DNA of 64,000 nucleotides from Streptomyces pinistramenti (GCF_020564935.1 NZ_JAJCXB010000011.1:1-64000), one strand, 5' to 3'. Shown: positions 15,954 to 23,673, counted from the stretch's first letter. The notes: generated by a model not told the origin, from the letters alone. Numbers and translations are program-made.

Positions 15954-17312
15954 TTGTCCACGTCTGAGTCCGCTGTGTCCGAAGAGGCTCCCAAGACATC
16001 CAAGTCCTCCCGAATACCGAAGATTCCGTTCTGGGTCCAGATCCTGGCCGGCCTCGTCCTGGGCGTGCTGCTCGGCTGGATCGCCAAGAGCGGCGACGTC
16101 GGCTGGCTGACGTCCACCCTTGAGCACATCGGCGACCTCTTCATCCAGCTCCTGAAGCTGGCCGTCGCCCCGCTGGTCTTCTTCGCGATTCTGGTGTCGA
16201 TCACCAACCTGCGGCAGGTCAACAACGCCGCCCGGCTCGCCACCCGCACCCTGCTGTGGTTCATGGCCACGTCGCTGATCGCGGTCGCCATCGGCCTGGC
16301 CATCGGCCTGCTGACCAACCCCGGCTCGGGCACCGGCCTGACCCCCAAGGACGGCAAGGCCCCCGAACACGCCGGCTCCTGGATCGACTTCCTCACCGGC
16401 ATCGTGCCGACCGACATCATCACGCCGTTCACCGAACTCCAGGTCATGCAGATCGTCTTCATGGCCGCCGTCGTCGGTATCGCCGCCCTCCAGCTCGGCG
16501 ACAAGGCCGAACCGGTCCTCAAGATCAGCCGGTCCGCCCTCGAACTGCTCCAGAAGGCCCTGTGGTGGGTCATCCGCCTCGCCCCGATCGGCACCGTCGG
16601 CCTCATCGGTCACGCCATCGCGACGTACGGCTGGAACCTCATCGGCAAGTACGCGACCTTCACCGTCGACATCTACGTCGGCTGCGCCCTCGTCCTCTTC
16701 GGCGTCTACCCGCTGCTGCTCTCGACGGTCGCCAAGGTCAACCCGCTCCAGTTCTTCAAGGGCGCCTGGCCCGCCATCCAGCTGGCCTTCGTCTCCCGCT
16801 CGTCGGTCGGCACCATGCCGGTCACCCAGAAGGTCACCGAGCGCCTCGGCGTGCCGAAGGAGTACGCCTCCTTCGCGGTGCCGTTCGGCTCGACGACCAA
16901 GATGGACGGCTGCGCCTCGATCTACCCGGCAATCGCCGCGATCTTCATCGCCCAGATCTTCGACGTCCCGCTGGGCATCGGCGACTACGTCCTGATCGCC
17001 TTCGTCTCGGTCATCGGCTCCGCCGCCACCGCAGGGCTCACCGGCGCGACCGTCATGCTGACCCTGACCCTCTCCACCCTGGGCCTGCCCCTGGAGGGCG
17101 TCGGCCTGCTGATGGCCATCGACCCGATCCTCGACATGATGCGCACCGCCACCAACGTGGCGGGCCAGTCGGTGATCCCGATCCTGGTCTCCGCCAAGGA
17201 AAAGATCCTGGACCGCGACGCCTACGCACGGGCACACGGCAGCCGGCTGGAGGACGAGGCCGCCGACAGCGCGGACGAGCAGGTCCCCGTACCGGCGGCG
17301 GCCGCCGCGTAG
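15954..17312 (+). CDS. Dicarboxylate/amino acid:cation symporter (DAACS family), possible cystine importer
   Basis: Secondary transporter of the DAACS/GltP/DctA family, 452 aa. The core is intact: the serine-rich loop SRSSVGTMPVT near residue 280, the TM7-type motif GSTTKMDGCA near residue 312, and hairpin 2 SVIGSAATAGLTGA near residue 352. The family carries glutamate, C4-dicarboxylates or L-cystine (TcyP). The Cys-rich leader just upstream argues for cystine here, as inference. TTG 15954 is chosen because GGAG lies 8 nt before it; GTG 15945 would overlap that site. The C-terminus has an Ala/Glu/Asp-rich tail. Confidence 0.88.
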   Translation: MSTSESAVSEEAPKTSKSSRIPKIPFWVQILAGLVLGVLLGWIAKSGDVGWLTSTLEHIGDLFIQLLKLAVAPLVFFAILVSITNLRQVNNAARLATRTLLWFMATSLIAVAIGLAIGLLTNPGSGTGLTPKDGKAPEHAGSWIDFLTGIVPTDIITPFTELQVMQIVFMAAVVGIAALQLGDKAEPVLKISRSALELLQKALWWVIRLAPIGTVGLIGHAIATYGWNLIGKYATFTVDIYVGCALVLFGVYPLLLSTVAKVNPLQFFKGAWPAIQLAFVSRSSVGTMPVTQKVTERLGVPKEYASFAVPFGSTTKMDGCASIYPAIAAIFIAQIFDVPLGIGDYVLIAFVSVIGSAATAGLTGATVMLTLTLSTLGLPLEGVGLLMAIDPILDMMRTATNVAGQSVIPILVSAKEKILDRDAYARAHGSRLEDEAADSADEQVPVPAAAAA

Positions 17313-17333
17313 TTCAGAGCCTGCGGTACGCAC

Positions 17334-17368
17334 GCGCCCCGATCCTTCAGCGGCAAGGACCGGGGCGC
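17334..17368. terminator. Hairpin after symporter
   Basis: GCGCCCC (17334-17340) pairs with GGGGCGC (17362-17368), continued by TCCTT/AAGGA after one mismatch. Between convergent genes. Confidence 0.7.
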
Positions 17369-17408
17369 ATCCGTATGCCCGGTCGCACCGGTGGGCCGGC
17401 GGGGTACG

Positions 17409-17780
17409 TCAGACCGTCGAGAACTTGGCGACGTACGCGTCGAAGGGCTCGATGCCCACCTCGGCCCGCAGTGCGTCCATGCGCTCGGGTTCCTCGCAGG
17501 GCCACGGCAGGGGCGAGCCGTCCCGCACGCCGGCGATCTGGGTGCCGTAGACCTGCTTGCGCCCCTCGTTGACCAGCGTGCGGTCGCACAGAAAGGCCAG
17601 CTCACGAGGGTCGGCCGAACCCGCAGCCACCGCCCGCGCCATCATCCGGAGCGCGCGCCGCTGCACATCGAGCTGCCGGTCGGCGTGCTGCGCGGTCAGC
17701 CGACGCCACGCCAATTGCCCGGCCGGTTCCTCCCCGTTCGCGTGCACCGAGGCCCGCTGGTCCGCCGCGGCCATCCGCAC
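17409..17780 (-). CDS. DUF6624-like protein, apparently shortened
   Basis: 123-aa protein whose C-terminal two-thirds match the DUF6624 pattern (TAQHADRQLDVQRRAL, DRTLVNEGRKQVYGTQI, and VGIEPFDAYVAKF at the end). Relatives I recall are ~40-50 residues longer, with a Trp-Pro-Gly-Arg segment before the QHAD motif; here that segment is missing or degenerate. It is in the same frame as the hydrolase upstream, with a single TGA and 18 sense codons between them, so the start (GTG 17780) is uncertain. Function unknown. Confidence 0.65.
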   Translation of the reverse strand: MRMAAADQRASVHANGEEPAGQLAWRRLTAQHADRQLDVQRRALRMMARAVAAGSADPRELAFLCDRTLVNEGRKQVYGTQIAGVRDGSPLPWPCEEPERMDALRAEVGIEPFDAYVAKFSTV

Positions 17781-17834
17781 AAGCTCATCCGTCAGCGCGG
17801 CCGCAGCCCCCCGCGCCCGACCGGCCCGCGCCCC

Positions 17835-18719
17835 TCAATTCCCCGCCACCACCGCCCCCGTGTGCTCCAGGACGGCTGCCGCGAGAGGGGCGTGTACGGC
17901 CGGGGGGAGGGCGTGGCCCATGCCGGGGATTTCGGTGAGGTGGGTGGCGTTGAGGGACTGGGCGATGTGCTGCGGGTGCGGGGGCGGGAAGACCGGTTCG
18001 GCGGGGGCGGAGATGACGAGGGTGGGGACGCGGTTGGCGGCCAGGGCTTCGGTGCGCAGCATGCCGGAGTCGTCGGCGGCGCCGGGGGCGGCCGAAGTGT
18101 CGTAGCGGCCGGTGTGTTCGATGATCCGGCGTTCCTGGGCGCGGAAGTACGCGGCGTCGAAGGGGAGTTGGTTGCCGCTGAGGACCCGCCAGTGCTGGGT
18201 GCGGCGGTCCAGTTCGGCCTCCAGGCCGTGGTCCTCGACGGGTCCGGCCCACATCTCCAGCACCTCGGGCGCGATGCCGGGGAGGTCGGCGACGGGTATC
18301 TCGGTGCCGTCCGGGGCGGTGTACGGGCGGGTGCTCAGGGCCATGGTGCACATGAGGGTGGCGCTGAGGAACCGTTCGGGACGGTCGGCGAGTGCCATCT
18401 GCGTCAGCATGCCGCCCAGGGACATGCCGGCGACGTGGGCCCGGTCGATGCCGAGTGCGTCCAGGATGGTGATGACGTCCTGGGCGAGGTCGGCGATGCG
18501 GTACGGGTTGTCGGCGAACGACCAGGTGGAGCGCCCGGTGTCGCGGTGGTCGTAGCGGATCACGCGGTGCCGTGCGGCGAGCGCTTCGACGAACGGGTCG
18601 GGCCAGCCGAGGCCGGACGCCTGGGCGCCCATGACCAGCAGCAGCGGGGGCGCGTCGGGGGCGCCGGACTGTTCGGTCCACAGGCGGACACCGGGGGCGG
18701 CTTCGATGAACTGCTGCAT
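17835..18719 (-). CDS. Alpha/beta hydrolase
   Basis: 294-aa alpha/beta-hydrolase-fold enzyme. Nucleophile elbow GMSLGG near residue 97, oxyanion region LLLVMGAQASGLGW near residue 25, RYDHRDTGRS near residue 56, and catalytic His in EIPGMGHALP near the C-terminus. Substrate cannot be read from sequence; it resembles the aclacinomycin methylesterase RdmC group. ATG 18719 has GGAGG 6 nt upstream. It diverges from a TetR gene with a 19-bp inverted repeat between them, so TetR control is likely. Confidence 0.88.
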   Translation of the reverse strand: MQQFIEAAPGVRLWTEQSGAPDAPPLLLVMGAQASGLGWPDPFVEALAARHRVIRYDHRDTGRSTWSFADNPYRIADLAQDVITILDALGIDRAHVAGMSLGGMLTQMALADRPERFLSATLMCTMALSTRPYTAPDGTEIPVADLPGIAPEVLEMWAGPVEDHGLEAELDRRTQHWRVLSGNQLPFDAAYFRAQERRIIEHTGRYDTSAAPGAADDSGMLRTEALAANRVPTLVISAPAEPVFPPPHPQHIAQSLNATHLTEIPGMGHALPPAVHAPLAAAVLEHTGAVVAGN

Positions 18720-18747
18720 GGGTGGCCTCCTGGACCGTCGCAACGTA

Positions 18748-18766
18748 ACGAGACGTATCGTCTCGT
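18748..18766. promoter_or_regulatory. Candidate TetR operator between hydrolase and TetR gene
   Basis: Perfect inverted repeat ACGAGACG-TAT-CGTCTCGT in the divergent promoter region, 29 bp upstream of the hydrolase start. Size and symmetry fit a TetR dimer site; autoregulation is inferred. Confidence 0.7.
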
Positions 18767-18859
18767 ATGGCTGGACGGCACGTCAAGGGAAGGGGTGTGC
18801 GGGCGGAAGATCGTAAACTTCCCTTGCGGGTGGAGGGGTGGAACGGAAGGGCGTTCGGC

Positions 18860-19576
18860 GTGGGTGCGGTGAAGGGCAAACGCGTACCGCGAGCGGTGCG
18901 CGAGCAGCAGATGATGGATGCGGCGGTGGCCACCTTCGCGCGACGCGGATACCGGGCCGCCTCGATGGACGAGATCGCCGAACTTGCCGGCGTCTCCAAG
19001 CCCTTGGTCTACCTCTACCTGAACTCCAAGGAAGAGCTGTTCAGCGCGGTCATCCGGCGCGAGTCGGCGGCGCTGGTCGAGGCCGTCACCGCGGCCGTCG
19101 AGCCGGATGTGGCGGCCGACCGGCAGCTGTGGAGCGGCCTGAAGGGCTTCTTCGCGCACACCGCCGAGCATCCGGACGGCTGGGCGGTGCTGCACCAGCA
19201 GGCGCGTACCCAGGGCGAGCCGTTCGTGCGCGAAGTGGCCGTGATGCGGGCCGAGATCGCCGATTTCGTGACCGGACTCATCAGCGCCGCAGCCCAAGAG
19301 GCGGGCTGCGACGGCGAGTTGGCCGAACGCGAGGTGGCGAGCCTGGCGCACGCACTGGTCGGCGCGGCCGAGTCGCTGGCGGAGTGGGCCAATGTGTCCC
19401 CGGACACGGATACCGACGGCGCGGGGGAGCGGGAGCGGCCGTCGGCGCAGGAGACCGCGGCCACTCTGATGAACTTCGCCTGGGCCGGCCTCGGCCGCCT
19501 GATGGGCGGCGAACGCTGGGCCCCCGGGGGGCCGGGGCCGGACGGGGAGCCGGGAGCGGACGCGGCGGCGTCGTAG
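18860..19576 (+). CDS. TetR/AcrR family transcriptional regulator
   Basis: 238-aa regulator. The TetR helix-turn-helix spans about residues 10-57 (REQQMMDAAVATFARRGYRA, then SMDEIAELAGVSKPLVYLYL). The C-terminal ligand domain is all-helical and variable. GTG 18860 has GGAAGG upstream; the reading frame stays open back to 18767, but those residues are non-conserved. The divergent hydrolase and the palindrome between them make that hydrolase its most likely target. Confidence 0.88.
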   Translation: MGAVKGKRVPRAVREQQMMDAAVATFARRGYRAASMDEIAELAGVSKPLVYLYLNSKEELFSAVIRRESAALVEAVTAAVEPDVAADRQLWSGLKGFFAHTAEHPDGWAVLHQQARTQGEPFVREVAVMRAEIADFVTGLISAAAQEAGCDGELAEREVASLAHALVGAAESLAEWANVSPDTDTDGAGERERPSAQETAATLMNFAWAGLGRLMGGERWAPGGPGPDGEPGADAAAS

Positions 19577-19686
19577 CGCGCGGCCGCGGCGCACCCCGGC
19601 CGCCCCAGGAGCCGCACCGGCCCCACCACACCTGACTCCGGCGTAAGAAACCCGTTCCCTCCTCTGGAGCCGGGCTCCGCGGCGCG

Positions 19687-20145
19687 TCAGACTGGGAGCC
19701 CCGTGTCACCTCTGTGGGGGAGGTGGCACGGGGACGACTTCTCTCCGCCCGGGGATTGCTCCCCGGCCGCCCGCTCCGCCACCGCGACCTCGCACCACAC
19801 GGTCTTGCACCCCGCCGCAGGCCACACACCCCACCCCAGCGAAACGGCCTCCAGCAGCGCTGTCCCGCGCCCGCCCTCCTCGTCCCGCGCGGCCGACCGC
19901 CGCACCGGCATCCCGTACGGATCCGGATCCGTCACCTCGATCCGGGTCCGCCCGTCCCCCTCCCCGCACACCCGCACCGTGACCGGTGCCCCCTCCCCGA
20001 CGTGCAGGATCACGTTGCTCAGCAGCTCACTGACGCACAGCTGCGCCGCCCCGCCCGCGTCCCCGAGGTGCCGCCGCAGCGCCCGCCGCACGCCACGGAC
20101 CGCCCCCGGAACCGCCAGCAGTTCGATGACCAGCGTCGTCCTCAC
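19687..20145 (-). CDS. RsbW-like ATP-binding regulatory protein (AbaA-cluster type)
   Basis: 152-aa HATPase_c protein of the anti-sigma-factor kinase type. The N-box ELLSNVILHV (near residue 40) and a G-box-like EGGRGTALLEAVSLGWG (near residue 90) are visible. In Streptomyces such proteins accompany WhiJ/AbaA-type XRE regulators and DUF397 proteins, as here. Its GTG overlaps the stop of the 73-aa gene by 4 nt, so the two are co-translated. Residues after ~130 look disordered. Confidence 0.8.
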   Translation of the reverse strand: MRTTLVIELLAVPGAVRGVRRALRRHLGDAGGAAQLCVSELLSNVILHVGEGAPVTVRVCGEGDGRTRIEVTDPDPYGMPVRRSAARDEEGGRGTALLEAVSLGWGVWPAAGCKTVWCEVAVAERAAGEQSPGGEKSSPCHLPHRGDTGLPV

Positions 20146-20363
20146 CGCACCGCTGCCTTCCGCAGCGCATCGGCCAGCCGCAGAGCCGTCGCCGCATTGC
20201 AGTTACCGAGCGCGACGAGCGGCGCGTGATAGGCCCCCGCGAACGCCGGCAGCTCGACCCCGAGCGACGGCAGGGTGATCCCGTTCTCCCGTAGCGCGCT
20301 ACGCAGCGCCTCGGTGCACTCGTGCACGTCATCGGGGGAGGGGCGGTGGTGGTGCTCGGACAT
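20142..20363 (-). CDS. Small hypothetical protein in WhiJ/AbaA-type cluster (73 aa)
   Basis: 73 residues from an ATG with AGGAAGG 8 nt upstream. Its stop overlaps the downstream HATPase gene. It starts with a His-rich stretch (MSEHHHRPSPDD) and ends in a helix-prone segment (LGNCNAATALRLADALRKA). No domain recognised. Its conserved place in this cluster type suggests a partner of the ATPase or regulator. Confidence 0.72.
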   Translation of the reverse strand: MSEHHHRPSPDDVHECTEALRSALRENGITLPSLGVELPAFAGAYHAPLVALGNCNAATALRLADALRKAAVR

Positions 20364-20474
20364 GGCGTACGCCTTCCTGTGCGCATCGTGATGAACCGGT
20401 CACAGCGTGCCGTCACGGGGAGTAGCGTGAAAAGGAATTCAGGCCCCACTGCGCATACCGTGGAACGGTGAACC

Positions 20475-21332
20475 ATGCCTGCACCTAAGAACATTGACGG
20501 GTCGTCCAGCGTCCCTGCCTTCTACGGCAAGGAGTTGCGCTGGAAGCGGGAGGCGGCGGGCCGCACTCTCCAAGGGACCGTCGACGGCAGCTTCTTCGCG
20601 CCGAGCTATCTGAGCGAAATCGAACGCGGCACCCGCCGCATGCCGCTGGAACTGGCCCGCCACGTCGACCGCTTCCTGGAGACGGACGGCTTCTTCGAAC
20701 GACGCTGCGAGGACGTACGCAAGGCGCGCCAGGGGGCGCATGCGAGTTACTTCGCGCCGATCGCGGAGTCGGAGAAGCGGGCGCGGGTGATCGAGGAGTG
20801 GAGTAGCGCGTTCATTCCTGGATTGCTGCAAACCGAGGCGTACGCGCGGGCCGTCATCCGTTCCACTCATCCGCTGGACCTGAGAGAGGAGGCCGACGCG
20901 AAGGTTCGCGCCCGAATGGAGCGAGCGGAACTCTTCAACGACCCGAAAAGGCCAGAGTATTGGGTCATCCTGCACGCGTCCCTGGTGCAGGACCCCGACC
21001 CGATGTTGCCATCGTCGGAGATGGCGGAACAGCTGAGCCATATCGCGTCCTTGGCGCGATCAGGTCGGGTGCCGACACAGGTCCTGCCGTGGAATGCGGC
21101 TACCCGGCCCTTCATGGCGCTGTCGTTGACGTTCATGGAGTTCAGCGACGAGCCGCCGTTCATGTACACGGAGGCGCCGTACCACGGCCAGATCGTCGAC
21201 GATCCGGCCCTCGTGAAGCAGTACCGCAAGGCATACGATCGGCTCAGGGCCGCCGCACTGTCCCCGGAGGCGTCCCTCGCCTTGATCGACGAAGCAGCAG
21301 AGGACTACGGAAATGGCAAGCACCGAGACTGA
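20475..21332 (+). CDS. XRE-family regulator with DUF5753 domain (WhiJ/AbaA-like)
   Basis: 285-aa DNA-binding protein with an N-terminal XRE helix-turn-helix (about residues 15-60, with SYLSEIERGTRRMP as recognition region) and a DUF5753 effector domain from about residue 100 (the hallmark EEWSSAFIPGLLQTEAYARAV). This is the architecture of WhiJ and AbaA OrfA, which influence development and antibiotic production together with small DUF397 proteins. The DUF397 gene overlaps its 3' end by 20 nt. The HATPase genes are divergent. Confidence 0.9.
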   Translation: MPAPKNIDGSSSVPAFYGKELRWKREAAGRTLQGTVDGSFFAPSYLSEIERGTRRMPLELARHVDRFLETDGFFERRCEDVRKARQGAHASYFAPIAESEKRARVIEEWSSAFIPGLLQTEAYARAVIRSTHPLDLREEADAKVRARMERAELFNDPKRPEYWVILHASLVQDPDPMLPSSEMAEQLSHIASLARSGRVPTQVLPWNAATRPFMALSLTFMEFSDEPPFMYTEAPYHGQIVDDPALVKQYRKAYDRLRAAALSPEASLALIDEAAEDYGNGKHRD

Positions 21333-21609
21333 CTTGAGCACAGCCTTCTGGCGCAAGAGCAGCTACAGCAACGGCGACGGCGGCAACTGCATCGAAGTGG
21401 CCGAGGAGTTCATCGGCGCGGCCCACTGGCGTAAGAGCAGCTACAGCAACGGCGATGGTGGCGACTGCATCGAGATCGCCGACAACCTCCCCGGCCTCGT
21501 CCCCGTCCGCGACTCCAAGGCGGCTCCCGGCGGTCCGGCGCTCATGATCCCGGCGGGCGCCTGGCACCACTTCGTCACGGCGGTCAAGGCGGACGGCCTC
21601 ACGGCGTAG
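21313..21609 (+). CDS. DUF397 protein with a duplicated N-terminal half
   Basis: 98-aa small acidic protein partner of XRE-DUF5753 regulators. A normal DUF397 (~60 aa) has one W-R-K-S-S-Y-S-N motif, a Cys-Val/Ile-Glu turn, then V-R-D-S-K and a W-x2-F end. Here the first half occurs twice (FWRKSSYSNGDGGNCIEV near residue 12 and HWRKSSYSNGDGGDCIEI near residue 38), followed by one C-terminal half. The repeat is also clear at the DNA level with a 78-bp period, so the duplication is recent. Confidence 0.88.
   Translation: MASTETDLSTAFWRKSSYSNGDGGNCIEVAEEFIGAAHWRKSSYSNGDGGDCIEIADNLPGLVPVRDSKAAPGGPALMIPAGAWHHFVTAVKADGLTA
21349..21486 (+). repeat. Tandem 78-bp-period duplication inside DUF397 gene
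   Basis: Copies begin at 21349 and 21427 and each spans about 60 bp of high identity, differing at a handful of mostly synonymous positions, then diverging in the linker. In frame (26 codons). Confidence 0.85.
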
Positions 21610-21630
21610 GCGAGTCCCGGCGACGCGACG

Positions 21631-21658
21631 GCCCCCGACCGGCTACGGCCACGGGGGT
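21631..21658 (+). terminator. Terminator after DUF397 gene
   Basis: GCCCCCG (21631-21637) pairs with CGGGGGT (21652-21658, one G-T pair), followed by the T-rich CTTTGCGTATTT. It separates the two XRE clusters. Confidence 0.75.
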
Positions 21659-21714
21659 CTTTGCGTATTTAATTGACCCGCGAGTCGGTTTCCCGTTCTC
21701 TCAACAGGTGCCGC

Positions 21715-21744
21715 TTGACGGCTGGTTGAGGGGACCGCAAGGAT
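21715..21744 (+). promoter_or_regulatory. Candidate promoter of the second XRE cluster
   Basis: TTGACG (21715-21720) and AAGGAT (21739-21744) with an 18-nt spacer. They would start RNA about 25 nt before the ATG at 21776. Confidence 0.45.
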
Positions 21745-21775
21745 CGAAGAGACGTCAATCCGAGGGGGGAAGTCG

Positions 21776-21982
21776 ATGAAGCTCAGGCAGCTTGCCAGTG
21801 ACTGTGACGACGGGCCGTGCCCTACTGTGTGGGCCGTGGAAGGCACGGAGAACATTCTGGTTCAGGGCTTCAAAGTGGACGATGCCCAAGCGTTGGCCAC
21901 CATGCAATTACCGGAAACGGAGACGGCCGTTCGCATCCCTTTGGCGCTACTGAGGAAGGTTGCCCGTGACCATCTCTCCTGA
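21776..21982 (+). CDS. Small hypothetical protein upstream of DUF6879 gene (68 aa)
   Basis: 68 aa, ATG with GGGGGAA 4 nt upstream. Pattern KLRQLASDCDDGPCPTVWAV then an LVQGFKVDD region resembles other short proteins that sit before DUF6879 genes in Streptomyces; I recognise no domain. Two Cys (residues 10 and 15) flank an acidic turn. It overlaps the next gene by 17 nt, so the two are probably co-translated. Confidence 0.75.
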   Translation: MKLRQLASDCDDGPCPTVWAVEGTENILVQGFKVDDAQALATMQLPETETAVRIPLALLRKVARDHLS

Positions 21983-22496
21983 GGACTTCGGAAAGCTCTT
22001 TGCCGGATTCCAGCAAGAGGCTTTCCGGCTGGAGACATTGGACGACTACGGTCAGTCCGGCGGCGTGGAAGCCTACCAGGATTTTCTGGCCGGAAAGCCT
22101 CGGCCGGAAGGCTATGAGTCGGCGCCGTGGACGGAGAAGGTACGGCGTGCGACTGATGCCGGGAAGCGGATGTACCGGGTGCACATCCTTGCCCGGCCGC
22201 TGACCAAGTATCTCCAGTACGAGCTGTCCTGGGGATATCGACGGAACATGACGGCCGGTGAAGAGTTCTTCATCCTCGACACCACTGAGCAGGAAAACCC
22301 GTTGCGCGGCGTGCCGGACTTCTGGGCGTTCGATGAACGTTCCGTGGCGTGCATGAGCTATGACGACGCCGGGAAATTCCTGGGAGCGGAACTCCGGCCC
22401 GCGGGCGAGGCGGCGCAGTGGATGGAGCGCCGGGACGTGGCCCTGCGTCACGCCGTACCGTTCGCCGAGTGGTGGGACCGGTACGGGACGGAGTGA
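21966..22496 (+). CDS. DUF6879 family protein
   Basis: 176-aa protein with the DUF6879 pattern: an N-terminal LFAGFQQEAFRLETLDDY segment, a central RVHILARPLTKYLQYELSWGY near residue 75, and EEFFILDTTEQ with FWAFDE after it, ending in PFAEWW. Function unknown. These proteins are commonly next to XRE-DUF5753 regulators. GTG 21966 has GAGGAAGG 6 nt upstream. The stop overlaps the GTG of the XRE gene by 4 nt. Confidence 0.85.
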   Translation: MTISPEDFGKLFAGFQQEAFRLETLDDYGQSGGVEAYQDFLAGKPRPEGYESAPWTEKVRRATDAGKRMYRVHILARPLTKYLQYELSWGYRRNMTAGEEFFILDTTEQENPLRGVPDFWAFDERSVACMSYDDAGKFLGAELRPAGEAAQWMERRDVALRHAVPFAEWWDRYGTE

Positions 22497-23350
22497 GCGG
22501 TCCGGGCATCGGCAAGGCGCTGCGGGAACTACGCGAGGCCGGCGGGAAGCAGGCCAAGGTGGTCGCCCGTGGCGCTGCCATGTCTCCGAGCAAGCTCAGC
22601 AAGATCGAGAACGGCGTACTGGCGCCGAGCGTGATCGACGTCGAGCGGGTCCTGGCGGCCCTGGACGTACCGGACGACGTGAAAGCCCGGCTCTCCGAAG
22701 CGGCCCGCCGAGTGGCGACCGAGGCGACGGCGTGGCGGATATACCGCCGCACCGGGCTGCACAAGCACCAGGAAGACATCCGCGCGATAGAAGCGCAGAC
22801 CACGCTGCACCGTACGTTCCAGCCGTCGTGCATTCCTGGACTGCTGCAAACCCCGGAATACGTCCGGCGGCTCCGGCAGCGATCAGCGGGTACCGATGAA
22901 GGTCTGGAGAAGATGGTGGGAGCCCGGCTCCGCCGACAGGAAATCCTCTTCGACCGCGAGCGCTCCTTCCGCTTTCTCGTCACGGAATCCGTGCTGCGCT
23001 GGCAGATGGTGCCGGTCGGGATGATGGCCGCCCAGCTCGACAAGCTGATCTCCGTGTCGCGAATGCCGAACGTTCACCTCGGCGTGATCCCGCTGGGTAC
23101 CGAGATGCCCGACCTCCCGACCTCGTCCTTCGTGATGTTCGATGCCCGCCTCGTGATCGTGGAGATCCCGCACGCCGAAATCACGACCAGTGAACTGCGT
23201 GATGTCGAGGTGTACGCGGCCAAGTTCACCCGGTTCGAGCAGGTGGCTCTTTCCGGAGAGGCGATGCGAGGTTTCGTGGCGCGCATCCGGGACGACTTCT
23301 TGCGGGAACAGGAAATCGGCGCGAGCAGGCCGGATTTGGGCGGAAGATGA
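22493..23350 (+). CDS. XRE-family regulator with DUF5753 domain
   Basis: 285-aa regulator, second in the window. XRE helix-turn-helix near residues 7-60 (LRELREAGGKQAKVVAR, SPSKLSKIENG) and DUF5753 from about residue 95, with the hallmark PSCIPGLLQTPEYVRRL. The GTG start overlaps the DUF6879 stop (GTGA), giving tight coupling. A DUF397-like gene follows 41 nt downstream. Here a DUF6879 protein replaces the HATPase seen in the neighbouring cluster. Confidence 0.9.
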   Translation: MSGPGIGKALRELREAGGKQAKVVARGAAMSPSKLSKIENGVLAPSVIDVERVLAALDVPDDVKARLSEAARRVATEATAWRIYRRTGLHKHQEDIRAIEAQTTLHRTFQPSCIPGLLQTPEYVRRLRQRSAGTDEGLEKMVGARLRRQEILFDRERSFRFLVTESVLRWQMVPVGMMAAQLDKLISVSRMPNVHLGVIPLGTEMPDLPTSSFVMFDARLVIVEIPHAEITTSELRDVEVYAAKFTRFEQVALSGEAMRGFVARIRDDFLREQEIGASRPDLGGR

Positions 23351-23391
23351 ACCGGGAAAACTCGTCCTCCGAGGAATGAGGAAGGTTCATC

Positions 23392-23622
23392 ATGCGCGAG
23401 ACCGACCTGTACGACCTGTCGCTCGACGGAGTGGAATTCACCAAGGCGTGCGGCGGCAACACGCACCCCGACGGTGAATCCTGCGTCACCCTCGCCCGTA
23501 TCAGGCCCGGGGTGTGGGCGGTGGCGGACAGCAAGCGGCCCGGTGCCGAGCCGCTGCGGTTCACCACCGGGGAGCTGGCGGCGGCCGGCATCGACCCGGC
23601 CCGTTTCGGGCTTTCGGCCTGA
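23392..23622 (+). CDS. DUF397-like small acidic protein
   Basis: 76 aa. Divergent DUF397: FTKACGGNTHPDGESCVTLARI corresponds to the usual W-K-S-S-Y-S core, followed by VWAVADSKRPGAEPL and FTTGELAA. It lacks the usual final W-x2-F. Third gene of the DUF6879-XRE-DUF397 unit; GAGGAAGG lies 5 nt before the ATG. Likely partner of the XRE protein upstream. Confidence 0.8.
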   Translation: MRETDLYDLSLDGVEFTKACGGNTHPDGESCVTLARIRPGVWAVADSKRPGAEPLRFTTGELAAAGIDPARFGLSA

Positions 23623-23637
23623 CGGTCGCCCGTCCGT

Positions 23638-23673
23638 CGGCAACCCCGCCCTGGAGGCCGGGCGGGGTTGCCG
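23638..23673. terminator. Terminator after second DUF397 gene
   Basis: Perfect 14-bp stem (23638-23651 / 23660-23673) with an 8-nt loop, 15 bp after the stop. No T-run. It marks the end of the XRE operon. Confidence 0.8.
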
